Source: Actibacterium atlanticum (lineage in GTDB: Bacteria > Pseudomonadota > Alphaproteobacteria > Rhodobacterales > Rhodobacteraceae). Taken from it: a stretch of DNA of 64,000 nucleotides. The position numbers were made by a program, and so were the translations under genes. This document shows positions 37,567-46,388 of this stretch, piece after piece; position 1 is the stretch's first letter; each line of letters starts with the position of its first letter. The stretch spans positions 1-64,000 of the forward strand of contig NZ_AQQY01000007.1 in the NCBI RefSeq assembly GCF_000671395.1, given 5' to 3'. The notes beneath the pieces are model-generated. The model ran no database searches. It was not told the DNA's origin and was given only the letters and a program-made list of their open reading frames with translations.

Positions 37567-37689
37567 TGACCGCGTCCTTTCATGCTGCGCATTCCCCCCT
37601 GAGCAAGCCATAGCAAAGCCGGGGCTCGCTTGTCACTGCCAAGGATTGTCGCTACTGTCCGCCGACATCGGCCGAAGGCCACATGCAGC

Positions 37690-39474
37690 ATGAAAGCGAC
37701 GAACCCCCGCATGAGCACGCCGACCCAACCCATTGAAACCAAAATCCTGTTTCCTTGGATCTGGCGCAAATATCTGCGCAAATATCTGGGCATTATTCTG
37801 ATCGCACTGGCGATGATGAGCATCGATGGTGCCGCGCTTGGTGCGCTCAGCTATTTGATCGAGCCGATGTTTGATGACGTGCTGGTCACGGGTGATCGTG
37901 GTGCAGTGCCTATGGTCGGGTTGATGATCTTTGGGCTGTTTCTGGTGCGCGCCTTTGCCGGTTTCGGCCACAAGGTCTTGATGGCCCGCGTTGGCCAAAA
38001 GGTAAACGCGGCGCTTCAATACAGTCTGCTCGCCCATATGCAGCGGCTCGACAACCAGTTCTTTCACACCAATGCCCCCGGCAACCTGATCGAACGCGTG
38101 CGCGGAGACACCGAAGTGACCACAACCCTGTGGTCGCAGGTCTTGGTGACTGGCGGGCGGGATTTTGTGTCGATCATCGCGCTGTTTGCCGTTGCGATGT
38201 CGGTGGATTGGCTGTGGACGCTGATTGCCTTTGCCGCCGTACCTTTGCTGGTATTTCCCGTGTCACTTCTACAGCGCCTTGTGCGCAAAAGCAGCCGTAT
38301 CGCCCGCGAGGAAGCCGCCGGAATCGCCACCAAGCTGGACGAGATTTTCCACGGCATCACCACCATCAAGTTGAACCGCCTTGAAGAACGTGAAGAAGGA
38401 ATTTTTGACCGTATCCTTCATGGGTTCGTGCGGGCGCGCCTGCGGTCTGAAACCACGCAGGCCGGAATTCCGGCCATGGTCGACATCGTTGCGGGCGCTG
38501 GCTTTTTCGGGGTGTTGACCTACGGTGGCTATCAGATCATCGAGGGTCAGAAGACCGTTGGTGAGTTCATGAGCTTCTTCACGGCCATTGCCTTGTTGTT
38601 CGAACCGCTCCGCCGCATGGGCCGGGTTTCCGGGATTTTACAGGCCTCGATGGCCAGTATCGAACGCCTGTACATGGTGTTTCAGGAACACCCCACCATT
38701 GTTTCTCCTGCCCAACCGCAGCCCCTGCCCTGCCCCGGTGGCCAGGCAGATATCGTGCTGGACAATGTTGTCATGGCCTATGACGATCAGCCGGTCCTGA
38801 ATGGGCTAAGCCTGACCGCGCGCGCCGGACAAATGACCGCGTTGGTTGGCCCGTCGGGCGCGGGCAAAAGTACGATCTTCAACCTGCTCAGCCGACTGGT
38901 TGAACCCCAGCAGGGGCAGATCACCCTGGCCGGTGTTCCCATCGAACAGATGGCGCTGGAGGAACTGCGCGGGCAGTTCTCGGTCGTGAGTCAGGACTCT
39001 TCCCTGTTTGACGAAACCCTACGCGACAACATCCTTCTGGGCCGTACCGATGTGTCTGATGCGCGCCTGAACGAGATTCTGGATGCTGCGCATGTCAATG
39101 ACTTCCTGCCCAAACTGCCCAACGGTCTGGACAGCCGCGCCGGGCCGCGCGGGTCAAGCCTGTCTGGTGGGCAACGCCAACGCGTCGCCATCGCCCGCGC
39201 CCTGATACAAGACGCTCCGATCCTGCTGCTGGACGAAGCGACCTCTGCTCTGGACGCCAAATCCGAAAAAGTCGTTCAAGAAGCGCTGGAACGCCTGGCC
39301 AAGAACCGCACCACGCTGGTCATCGCCCACCGGCTTGCCACCGTGCGCGAGGCAGACAACATCATCGTAATGGATAAAGGCCGCGTGGTGGAACAGGGCA
39401 CCCATGATGAACTTCTGGCGCAAGACGGGATTTATTCCGGCTTGTACAGACTTCAGTTCGCGACAGAAAAATAG
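37690..39474 (+). CDS. ABC exporter half-transporter (MsbA-like)
   Basis: 594 residues from the ATG at 37690; an ATG at 37711 is an alternative and neither has a strong ribosome site. An N-terminal six-span exporter domain (about 25-320) is joined to an ATPase with Walker A GPSGAGKST, Q-loop VVSQDSSLF, signature LSGGQRQR and Walker B ILLLDEATSALD. This is the homodimeric lipid/drug exporter type. Flipping lipid A or another glycolipid is the likely job, which would fit with the capsule genes 4 kb away, but drug export cannot be excluded. Confidence 0.85.
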   Translation: MKATNPRMSTPTQPIETKILFPWIWRKYLRKYLGIILIALAMMSIDGAALGALSYLIEPMFDDVLVTGDRGAVPMVGLMIFGLFLVRAFAGFGHKVLMARVGQKVNAALQYSLLAHMQRLDNQFFHTNAPGNLIERVRGDTEVTTTLWSQVLVTGGRDFVSIIALFAVAMSVDWLWTLIAFAAVPLLVFPVSLLQRLVRKSSRIAREEAAGIATKLDEIFHGITTIKLNRLEEREEGIFDRILHGFVRARLRSETTQAGIPAMVDIVAGAGFFGVLTYGGYQIIEGQKTVGEFMSFFTAIALLFEPLRRMGRVSGILQASMASIERLYMVFQEHPTIVSPAQPQPLPCPGGQADIVLDNVVMAYDDQPVLNGLSLTARAGQMTALVGPSGAGKSTIFNLLSRLVEPQQGQITLAGVPIEQMALEELRGQFSVVSQDSSLFDETLRDNILLGRTDVSDARLNEILDAAHVNDFLPKLPNGLDSRAGPRGSSLSGGQRQRVAIARALIQDAPILLLDEATSALDAKSEKVVQEALERLAKNRTTLVIAHRLATVREADNIIVMDKGRVVEQGTHDELLAQDGIYSGLYRLQFATEK

Positions 39475-39500
39475 CGCGCAGCTATCAACTGCGCGCTGTT
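39473..39500 (+). terminator. Hairpin at the end of the ABC exporter gene
   Basis: Perfect 9-bp stem AGCGCGCAG / CTGCGCGCT with a 7-base loop that overlaps the stop codon, followed by GTTCTC. No clean T-run, so moderate confidence as terminator. Confidence 0.5.
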
Positions 39501-39520
39501 CTCAAGAGTAGACAACCGTA

Positions 39521-39898
39521 TTAAGAAACAGTGCAGCTTCCCGAAGCGCCCGGCGTTTGTGCATAGTTCCCCGGCGAGTTCAGACGCCCCACGAACTTCG
39601 CCGTCTTGGGGATGAATGTAAGCTTAACCTTCGTCTTCGTGTTTTTCGAGCTGGCAAGAACGAAGGTTATATAGGTGCGACCTGATTTGTTTTTCGCGGT
39701 CCCCTGACCATAGAAATCAGACACAGCCTCTTCACCCGAAATTCGGATTTTAAATTCCTCAGGAAACCAAGACTGCGCGGCTGCCAGATTCACAAAGCCG
39801 CTTTTGGATACCTGTGTCGTTTTGCAAGTCAGCAACTCTGCCGAAGCGGCAGAAGCAAGCAGGCTGAATGCTGCGGCAGTCAGGGCTGTCTTAATCAT
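39521..39898 (-). CDS. Small secreted protein, unknown function
   Basis: 125 residues with a clear signal peptide (cleavage after about ASA-20). The mature ~105 residues are beta-strand rich, with many Lys, Thr and Ser and two cysteines (C25 and one near the C-terminus, GSCTVS) that could pair. AAGGAAGATC precedes the ATG. No domain recognised. It is visibly more AT-rich than the flanking genes and shares that trait with the next gene upstream, 55 bases away. Confidence 0.65.
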   Translation of the reverse strand: MIKTALTAAAFSLLASAASAELLTCKTTQVSKSGFVNLAAAQSWFPEEFKIRISGEEAVSDFYGQGTAKNKSGRTYITFVLASSKNTKTKVKLTFIPKTAKFVGRLNSPGNYAQTPGASGSCTVS

Positions 39899-39953
39899 TT
39901 GATCTTCCTTTGTTTATCAATGCGCCGATTGGAATTTTCGGGCGTGAACAGGG

Positions 39954-40637
39954 TTACTCTACTCCCCAGACCTTTGCCAAAAAGGCATACATATCCGGGT
40001 GATTTTTGCGAATGTTGGCCTGATTATACGGGTAGCCACAGGTGTCGTTGAAATAGGACTCGGTGAAGGTCGCAAAGAACTCATTCTCGTTCTCTAGCGC
40101 GTAGGCCTTCACGGGACGCCCGCACTTGTCTTTTGCCGATGGAAACTGGGTCTCAAATGCGTTGAACAACCTTTTGATTTTCGCGCTTTGAAAACGAAGT
40201 TTGCGGTCGTGGTAGACGTGGGCAAGTTCGTGCAGCATCAGCGTTGGGTATTTGCGATCTGCGAAAGTTTCAAAGATTTCAACATGGTACAGCTTGGCTG
40301 GATTCAAGTTTTCCTGATAAATCATGGACTTGGTGTTGAAATACCGGCCCAGCACCCGATAGTGCCGCCCCGGCTCAACCCAAATGTGCCCTTTGCGCAG
40401 CCCGGCAAGCTGTTTGTCGGGTAAATCCGCAACCATCGCCGCGGTTTGTTTTTTGATTTTATTGATGATGATATTGCGCGCGCGCGTTTTTTGCTTGTAC
40501 GCCGGCGACACATAAACAGTCCAACCATTGATGTTCAGCTTTGTATAACTGCTGGTCGGTGCTGCCGCGAAAGCGACATATGCAGAAGAAACCGTAACTG
40601 CAATCGTGCAGACAATGGATAGGAAAAGATTTTTCAA
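39954..40637 (-). CDS. Secreted HExxH zinc peptidase-like protein
   Basis: 227 residues with a signal peptide (cleavage near residue 24-26). The zincin motif H136-E-L-A-H140 (LMLHELAHVYHD) is followed about 45 residues later by ENENEFFATFTESYF, a likely glutamate third ligand (about E186). The spacing recalls the lethal-factor-like (ATLF) metallopeptidase domain. Two cysteines (about 172 and 200) may pair. AT-richer than its surroundings. The natural substrate is unknown. Confidence 0.7.
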   Translation of the reverse strand: MKNLFLSIVCTIAVTVSSAYVAFAAAPTSSYTKLNINGWTVYVSPAYKQKTRARNIIINKIKKQTAAMVADLPDKQLAGLRKGHIWVEPGRHYRVLGRYFNTKSMIYQENLNPAKLYHVEIFETFADRKYPTLMLHELAHVYHDRKLRFQSAKIKRLFNAFETQFPSAKDKCGRPVKAYALENENEFFATFTESYFNDTCGYPYNQANIRKNHPDMYAFLAKVWGVE

Positions 40638-40810
40638 AACGAGACCTTACTAGACATCCCTGTGGTCGAATCCAACTCACCGTCGGGTTGTAAAAACAGC
40701 TAACAGCCGCACCTAAAGGATTCAACTAAACTTGACCCATCCGCTAAACAAACGAAGGGTTGGCGTAACTTTGATGCAACTTGGTCGGGTAGCTAAGGCA
40801 AGGTCAGGCC

Positions 40811-41263
40811 TTAGAACGCCTCGGGTTTGGCCTCGCGTGCCATGTGGTCCAGCACGGCGTTGACGAATTTCGGTTCGCGGCCTTCGGGGAAGAAGGCTTT
40901 GGCCACATCGACAAACTCCGAAATCACCACTTTGGGGGGCGTGTTGCTTTCGGTCATTTCGGCACCTGCAGCGCGGAACAGGGCGCGCAGGGTCGGGTCA
41001 ATCCGGTCGATTGGCCATTTGGCCACCAACGCGCGGTCGGTCATCTGGTCGATCTTGGCCTGATGGCTGACGGCATCCTGCACCAGCGCGCGGAAGGTTT
41101 TGACATCCCCCTCGGCCATCTCGTCACCTTCATAGGTGGCGCCAAAACGGTGGTCTTCAAATTCAACGCACACCGAATCCAGTGTTTGACCGGAGTGTTC
41201 CATCTGAAACAGTGCCTGCACCGCATAGAGCCGCGCGGCGGATTTCATCTGACGTTTGTTCAT
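40811..41263 (-). CDS. nusB: Transcription antitermination factor NusB
   Basis: 150 residues, all-helical. RLYAVQALFQMEHSG at the N-terminus, the IDRIDPTLRALFRAA segment, and VVISEFVDVAKAFF with KFVNAVLDHMAREAK near the C-terminus are NusB signatures. NusB works with NusE (S10) in rRNA antitermination. It overlaps ribH by four bases, the usual alphaproteobacterial rib-nusB order. Confidence 0.95.
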   Translation of the reverse strand: MNKRQMKSAARLYAVQALFQMEHSGQTLDSVCVEFEDHRFGATYEGDEMAEGDVKTFRALVQDAVSHQAKIDQMTDRALVAKWPIDRIDPTLRALFRAAGAEMTESNTPPKVVISEFVDVAKAFFPEGREPKFVNAVLDHMAREAKPEAF

Positions 41264-41799
41264 GCCTTGGTTGTTCCTTCGGCGATCTGAAATTCGCCCA
41301 TCGGTTTAAAGCCTACGCCGCGGGTTTCATTACCCCAGCGACGGCCCAGTGCGATCAGATGCAACGCCGCAGCAGCCGCGCCTCCACCTTTGTTTTGATC
41401 TGCCGGATCAGCGCGCACTTCGGCCTGTTTGCGGTTTTCTACGGTCAGGATACCATTGCCAATGCAGGCGCCTTGCAGCCCCAACAGGGTCATCCCGCGC
41501 GAGCTGTCGTTGCAGACCGTATCATAATGGGTGGTTTCACCCCGGATCACGCAGCCCAGCGCGACATAGCCGTCATAGTTGGACATCCGGTGCGCCATCG
41601 AAATCGCGGTGGGCACTTCCAACGCGCCGGGGACTTCAATGATCTCATGCGCAGCACCGGCTTTTTCCAGCTCGGCCACGGCACCGGCGACCATGTTATC
41701 GGCGATGTCCTTGTAATAGGGCGAGACCACGATCAGCACCTTCACGGGCTTATCGAACTTGGGCAGGTCCAGAATGTAATGGCTTTCAGATCCGGCCAT
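41260..41799 (-). CDS. ribH: 6,7-dimethyl-8-ribityllumazine synthase
   Basis: 179 residues. VLIVVSPYY at the N-terminus, PGALEVPTAI, and the conserved IRGETTHYD with catalytic His identify lumazine synthase. The C-terminus is extended by ~20 residues compared with short family members. It condenses the products of RibB and the pyrimidine branch. It starts three bases after ribBA ends and overlaps nusB. Confidence 0.95.
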   Translation of the reverse strand: MAGSESHYILDLPKFDKPVKVLIVVSPYYKDIADNMVAGAVAELEKAGAAHEIIEVPGALEVPTAISMAHRMSNYDGYVALGCVIRGETTHYDTVCNDSSRGMTLLGLQGACIGNGILTVENRKQAEVRADPADQNKGGGAAAAALHLIALGRRWGNETRGVGFKPMGEFQIAEGTTKA

Positions 41800-41802
41800 G
41801 AT

Positions 41803-42912
41803 TTACTCCGTGGTGATGGGGCGGGTGCCGGTGATGGTCAGGCCATAGGCATCCAGACCCAGATATTTGGTCTGCGGGGAATCCGTCAGCAAGATCAGAT
41901 CATGAAGCCCCATGGCCGCCAGAATCTGCGAGCCAAGACCGGTGTTCTTAACGGTGCGCGGGCCGTCTTCCTCGGGGCGGAACAGCTTGGGGTGCGGTTC
42001 GCGGAACAAGCACACGGCGCCCCGGCCTTCTTCGGCGATGATCTGCATCGCTTTGGTCAGGGTGTGCGGGGCGTGATCGGTGCTGATCCCCAGCGAGTCT
42101 TCCAGCACGTTCAGCGCATGGGTGCGGATCAAAACCGGCTCGGGTGTCGAAATGTCGCCTTTGGTCAGCACGACATGTTCGGTGCCTTCGGTCTTTTCGG
42201 TGAAGATGCGCATCGTCCATTCGCCGCCGAATTCGGATTGCACGGTGCGACTGTGAGTTTCCGACACCAGATGGTCGTGGCGGCTGCGATAGGCGATCAG
42301 GTCCATGATCGTGCCGATCTTGAGCCCGTGCTTTTTGGCATAGGGGATCAGGTCGGACAGACGCGCCATCGAGCCGTCTTCGTTCATGATCTCGCAGATC
42401 ACACCGGCAGGTTTCAGCCCCGCAAGGCGCGAGATGTCCACGGCAGCCTCGGTATGACCGGCGCGCACCAGCACGCCCCCTTCGCGGGCGCGTAGCGGAA
42501 AGATGTGGCCGGGTGTCGCCAGCGAGGCCATGGTGTTTTGCTCGTCGATCGCAACCGACACGGTATGGGCACGGTCGGCGGCGGAAATACCGGTTTCGAC
42601 CCCTTCGCGTGCCTCAATCGATACGGTGAACGGCGTTTCGTGGCGCGATGAGTTGTTGACCGCCATCATCGGCAAGCCCAGACGATCCACCCTTTCGGCG
42701 GACATCGGCAGGCAGATCAGGCCACGCCCATGGGTGGCCATGAAGTTGATGGCGTCGGCCGTCGCAAATTCCGCCGGGATCACAAGGTCACCCTCGTTCT
42801 CGCGGTCTTCTTCGTCGACAAGGATATACATCCGGCCCTTGCGGGCTTCTTCAATGATCTCTTCGATGGGCGAGATCGCGCCCGCCAGAACGTCGTCGGT
42901 TGAATCGGTCAT
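41803..42912 (-). CDS. ribB: 3,4-dihydroxy-2-butanone-4-phosphate synthase with degenerate RibA-like half
   Basis: 369 residues. Residues 1-210 form a complete DHBP synthase: DEEDRENEGDL (metal and acid residues), ATHGRGLICL, TPFTVSIEAREG and RAGHTEAAVDI. Residues 215-369 look like the GTP cyclohydrolase II half but lack its zinc site: at 263-275 (RTHALNVLEDSLG) the three cysteines of the normal motif are absent, although EGRG remains. So RibB activity is expected and RibA activity is not. GGAAGGAC lies before the ATG. Cotranscribed with ribH and nusB. Confidence 0.9.
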   Translation of the reverse strand: MTDSTDDVLAGAISPIEEIIEEARKGRMYILVDEEDRENEGDLVIPAEFATADAINFMATHGRGLICLPMSAERVDRLGLPMMAVNNSSRHETPFTVSIEAREGVETGISAADRAHTVSVAIDEQNTMASLATPGHIFPLRAREGGVLVRAGHTEAAVDISRLAGLKPAGVICEIMNEDGSMARLSDLIPYAKKHGLKIGTIMDLIAYRSRHDHLVSETHSRTVQSEFGGEWTMRIFTEKTEGTEHVVLTKGDISTPEPVLIRTHALNVLEDSLGISTDHAPHTLTKAMQIIAEEGRGAVCLFREPHPKLFRPEEDGPRTVKNTGLGSQILAAMGLHDLILLTDSPQTKYLGLDAYGLTITGTRPITTE

Positions 42913-43040
42913 TGCGGTGTCCTTCCTGCCGCGGAGGGTTACCTGAACCAGAAAACATTGGCCAGAGCAAGCGCAACCAAACCTGCGTGCATCAATTCAC
43001 AGAGCTTGCGTACCAAAGCACGGCGGGGTGGTTTGGCGGG

Positions 43041-43640
43041 TTAATCCCACTCGCGTAGGCGGGCGACATAGCGGGCGACGGTGTCGATTTCCAGATTGAT
43101 GCCCTGCCCCACGGCGATGTCGCCCCAGTTGGTCACCTCTTTGGTATGCGGGATCAAATTGACGCCGAAATCGCAGCCATCGACCTCGTTCACGGTCAGC
43201 GAGGTGCCGTTCAGCGCGACAGATCCTTTAGGGGCGATGTACTTGGCCAGTTCCTTGGGCGCGCGAAAGGTCACGCGGGTGCTGTCGCCCTCGTCGGTCA
43301 GACCCACCACTTCGGCCACGCCATCCACATGGCCCGAAACGATATGCCCGCCCAATTCGTCGCCGATCTTAAGGGCGCGTTCCAGATTGATGCGCTGACC
43401 CATTTGCCAGGCCGCAATATTGGTTTTCGAAACCGTCTCGGCGGAAATATCCACGTCAAACCAGTCGCCCTGATCATCCGTGCCCATCGCCGTGACGGTC
43501 AGGCAGACGCCGTTGCAGGCAATCGAGGCCCCCAGCGCGATGCCTTCGGCCGGATAGGACGTGCCGATCCGGGCGGTCAGATCGCCTTTCTGCTGCAAGT
43601 CGCGGATCGTGCCGATATCGGTGATGATGCCTGTAAACAT
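43041..43640 (-). CDS. ribE: Riboflavin synthase alpha subunit
   Basis: 199 residues made of two similar lumazine-binding halves: MFTGIITDIGTI (about 1-95) and the second starting near GGHIVSGHVDG (about 96-195). VCLTV and SLTVNEVDG show the repeated core. It dismutates two lumazines into riboflavin. It lies 128 bases upstream of ribBA; the gap shows no FMN riboswitch that I can recognise. Confidence 0.95.
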   Translation of the reverse strand: MFTGIITDIGTIRDLQQKGDLTARIGTSYPAEGIALGASIACNGVCLTVTAMGTDDQGDWFDVDISAETVSKTNIAAWQMGQRINLERALKIGDELGGHIVSGHVDGVAEVVGLTDEGDSTRVTFRAPKELAKYIAPKGSVALNGTSLTVNEVDGCDFGVNLIPHTKEVTNWGDIAVGQGINLEIDTVARYVARLREWD

Positions 43641-43735
43641 GGCGGGCGCCCCTGATCAGATTTTTCCCCTTCCACCTAACCTTCTGTTGCGCTGCGTTCA
43701 AGTCAGGTGGATGCACGGGTTTCGCCTCAATACCG

Positions 43736-43768
43736 CCGTTTTTACGTGAATAAAACTAACGTAAACGG
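43736..43768. promoter_or_regulatory. Imperfect inverted repeat upstream of the KpsS-like gene
   Basis: CCGTTTTTACGT (43736-43747) faces ACGTAAACGG (43759-43768), AT-rich between. It lies between the divergent ribE and capsule genes and may be an operator or promoter element. Confidence 0.3.
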
Positions 43769-43850
43769 ATCTCTCCTTGTGGTGGTTGCGACAGGCCCCG
43801 AAATCGGCCAGTTTCACCAGACCCCCGCAGGGGCACTGAAAGTTAAACGT

Positions 43851-45152
43851 ATGTTTCGCGATACTGCCACTCTGGAACAGGACCGCAATTTCCTGTTTTT
43901 GCAAGGGCCCCACGGCCCGTTCTTCAACCGGCTCGCCAAGATGTTGCGCGCAGCCGGGGCAAAGGTGTGGCGTGTCGGCTTTAACCGCGGGGACGAGGCA
44001 TTCTGGTTTGACAGCGCCTCTTACATCCCGTTCGGCGGCACGCCCGAAGATTGGCCCGACACGTTGCGCGGCCTTTTGAACGCCCGCGATATCACAGACA
44101 TTGTGCTTTATGGCGATGTGCGCCCGATCCATGCCCAAGCCATTGAAATTGCAAGGTCTCGGGGCATTCAGGTGCACGTGTTCGAAGAAGGCTACCTGCG
44201 CCCCTACTGGGTGACCTATGAGCGCGGAGGCTCGAACGGGCACTCCAAGTTGATGGATCTGGACGTGTCCGATATGCGCAAAGCGCTGGATGCGGTCGAT
44301 CTGGATCAGCCTGACGCGCCCGCCCATTGGGGCGATATGCGGCATCACGTGTTCTATGGCGCTCTCTACCATTACTTTGTGATGTTCCGGAACGGCGGCT
44401 ATGCCAATTTCCGCCCGCATCGGTCGATCCCTGTCCAAAAAGAGTTCGAGCTGTACCTGAAACGATTGCTGTTGATGCCATGGCAGGCCGCGCAGCGGTT
44501 TATCTCGACCCAGCGGATCAAACACGGCGGCTTTCCCTATCATCTGGTGCTTTTGCAGCTTGAACATGACGCCAGCTTTCAGGCGCACAGCCCGTTCAAC
44601 TCCATGACCGAGTTCCTTGATCTCTGCGTCAAGGGCTTTGCCGAGGGCGCCCCGTCCCACCACCATCTGGTATTCAAAGCCCATCCGCTGGAAGACGGTC
44701 GGGTGCCCGTGCGCAAAGAAATCAAACGCCTTGCCCGACTCTATGGCGTCGAAAAGCGCGTACATTATGTGCGTGGCGGCAAGCTGGCGGCGCTGTTGAA
44801 TTTGGCGCGCACGGCGGTAACGGTGAATTCGACCGCGGCGCAACAGGTGCTCTGGCGGGGCATCCCCTTGAAGGTTTTTGGTGAAGCCGTCTATTCGAAG
44901 CCTGAATTCGTATCGGATCAGCCGCTGGCCAAGTTTTTCGCCCATCCCGGCCGCCCCGACGGGCGCGCCTATCGCGATTACCGGCGGTATCTTTTGGAAA
45001 CCTCGCAGCTTTCGGGCGGGTTCTATTCGGCGCGCGGGCGGCGCCACCTGCTGCGTCAGGTGGTTGACCTGATGCTGGCCCCCGAAGACCCCTATGACGC
45101 GCTGGCGCTTGGAAACGCGGCACCTCGGCAACAGTTGCACGTGGTTCAATAG
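43851..45152 (+). CDS. Capsule polysaccharide biosynthesis protein, KpsS-like
   Basis: 433 residues from the ATG at 43851; the frame is open back to 43707 but that part looks non-conserved. NFLFLQGPHGPFFNRLAKML near the start and VFEEGYLRPYWVT are hallmarks of KpsS-type proteins, which add beta-Kdo to the lipid anchor of capsules in E. coli. The later segment with FKAHPLEDGR and VNSTAAQQVLWRGIP is the glycosyltransferase-like C-terminal core. It is the first of three capsule genes here; no KpsM/T/E partners are in the window. Confidence 0.85.
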   Translation: MFRDTATLEQDRNFLFLQGPHGPFFNRLAKMLRAAGAKVWRVGFNRGDEAFWFDSASYIPFGGTPEDWPDTLRGLLNARDITDIVLYGDVRPIHAQAIEIARSRGIQVHVFEEGYLRPYWVTYERGGSNGHSKLMDLDVSDMRKALDAVDLDQPDAPAHWGDMRHHVFYGALYHYFVMFRNGGYANFRPHRSIPVQKEFELYLKRLLLMPWQAAQRFISTQRIKHGGFPYHLVLLQLEHDASFQAHSPFNSMTEFLDLCVKGFAEGAPSHHHLVFKAHPLEDGRVPVRKEIKRLARLYGVEKRVHYVRGGKLAALLNLARTAVTVNSTAAQQVLWRGIPLKVFGEAVYSKPEFVSDQPLAKFFAHPGRPDGRAYRDYRRYLLETSQLSGGFYSARGRRHLLRQVVDLMLAPEDPYDALALGNAAPRQQLHVVQ

Positions 45153-45248
45153 GCTCAACCGGAAACCCGCACTGGCTTTTTGTCGCGGGATTCTGTAGGG
45201 TTACAAAAAAAACTTGAGGCAGTTTTAGTTAAACGAGGAACCCGAGCC

Positions 45249-46382
45249 GTGAAAATCATGTCATCCCGCGGGGCCAAGCTGTTGGCCCTTGTGGCTTTGG
45301 TGGCCACAGCTGCGTCATGCGGCCTGCCCCGATCTGGCCCCAACAAGCGCGAGATTTTTGAGGGGTCGGTGCAAAACCAGGGCGATGCATTCATCGTCAC
45401 GGTTGACAGCCGCGTCACCCGCGCCACCGCCGTTGTTCCGGCCCTTGGCTTCAGCAGCAAATTTCAAAACGCCGGGATCGTCGGGTCGGATACTATCCGC
45501 CCGGGCGATACGCTGGGCCTGACGGTCTATGAAAACGTTGACGATGGCCTGCTGGCCGCGAACGGGGTGAATGCCTCGGTTCTGGACGAAGTTCAGGTCG
45601 ACGGCGCTGGCTATATCTTCATTCCCTACGCTGGCCGTATTCGGGCCTCGGGCAATACGCCCGAACGTCTGCGCCAGATCATTACCGAAAAGCTGGACGC
45701 CCAAACGCCTGATCCGCAGGTGGTTGTACGCCGTCTGGCCGGGGATGGCTCGACTGTTTCGGTAGCAGGCGGTGTGGGCGCACAAGGCGTTTACCCCATT
45801 GAACGCCCGACCCGGACACTGACATCTATGCTGGCACGTGCAGGTGGCGTTGTGATCCCGACAGAGGTTGCGCAAATCACCGTAACCCGCGGAAAAACAT
45901 CAGAAGTTGTGTGGTTCCAGGATATCTATGAACACCCCAGCATGGATATCGCCCTGCGTGGTGGTGACCGTATTCTTGTCGAAGAAGACAGCCGCGCCTT
46001 CACCGTTCTGGGCGCGACCGGCAGTCAGAACCGCGTGCCTTTTAACACCCAAACCATCTCGGCCATCGAAGCGATCGCGCAGGTCGGCGGGCTGAGCACC
46101 AACCTGGCTGACCCAACCGGCGTCTTCGTCTTCCGCAACGAGCCCGCCGAGATCGCCAATTCCGTTTTGGGCCGCAATGACCTGACCGGTGATCAGCGTT
46201 TCGCCTATGTTCTGGATTTGACCCAACCCACCGGCATGTTTGAGGCCCGCGACTTTGTCATCCGCGACGATGACACGCTGTATGTCACAGAAGCCCCGTA
46301 TGTGCAGTGGACCAAAACGCTTAGCATCCTGACCGGAACTGCCGGTGCGGCGAACTCGCTGGCCGGTATCGGCGGCAACTAA
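45249..46382 (+). CDS. Polysaccharide export lipoprotein (Wza/KpsD-like)
   Basis: 377 residues from a GTG at 45249, chosen for the GAGGAA about 9 bases before it; an ATG three codons later is possible. The lipobox ends at C24 (TAASC). A poly_export domain follows (about 75-165: PGDTLGLTVYENV, ISIPYAGRI-like IFIPYAGRIRASG), then soluble ligand-binding (SLBB) repeats (about 175-330). It forms the outer-membrane channel for polysaccharide. It lies between the KpsS- and KpsC-like genes on the same strand. Confidence 0.87.
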   Translation: MKIMSSRGAKLLALVALVATAASCGLPRSGPNKREIFEGSVQNQGDAFIVTVDSRVTRATAVVPALGFSSKFQNAGIVGSDTIRPGDTLGLTVYENVDDGLLAANGVNASVLDEVQVDGAGYIFIPYAGRIRASGNTPERLRQIITEKLDAQTPDPQVVVRRLAGDGSTVSVAGGVGAQGVYPIERPTRTLTSMLARAGGVVIPTEVAQITVTRGKTSEVVWFQDIYEHPSMDIALRGGDRILVEEDSRAFTVLGATGSQNRVPFNTQTISAIEAIAQVGGLSTNLADPTGVFVFRNEPAEIANSVLGRNDLTGDQRFAYVLDLTQPTGMFEARDFVIRDDDTLYVTEAPYVQWTKTLSILTGTAGAANSLAGIGGN

Positions 46383-46388
46383 AGCCCG

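Noticed and set aside
40793-40814. Inverted repeat CTAAGGC/GCCTTAG at the end of nusB as a terminator
   Set aside because: The stem is short and no T-run follows on the minus strand.
42913-43040. Possible FMN riboswitch before ribBA
   Set aside because: The conserved FMN-aptamer segments could not be found here or before ribE.
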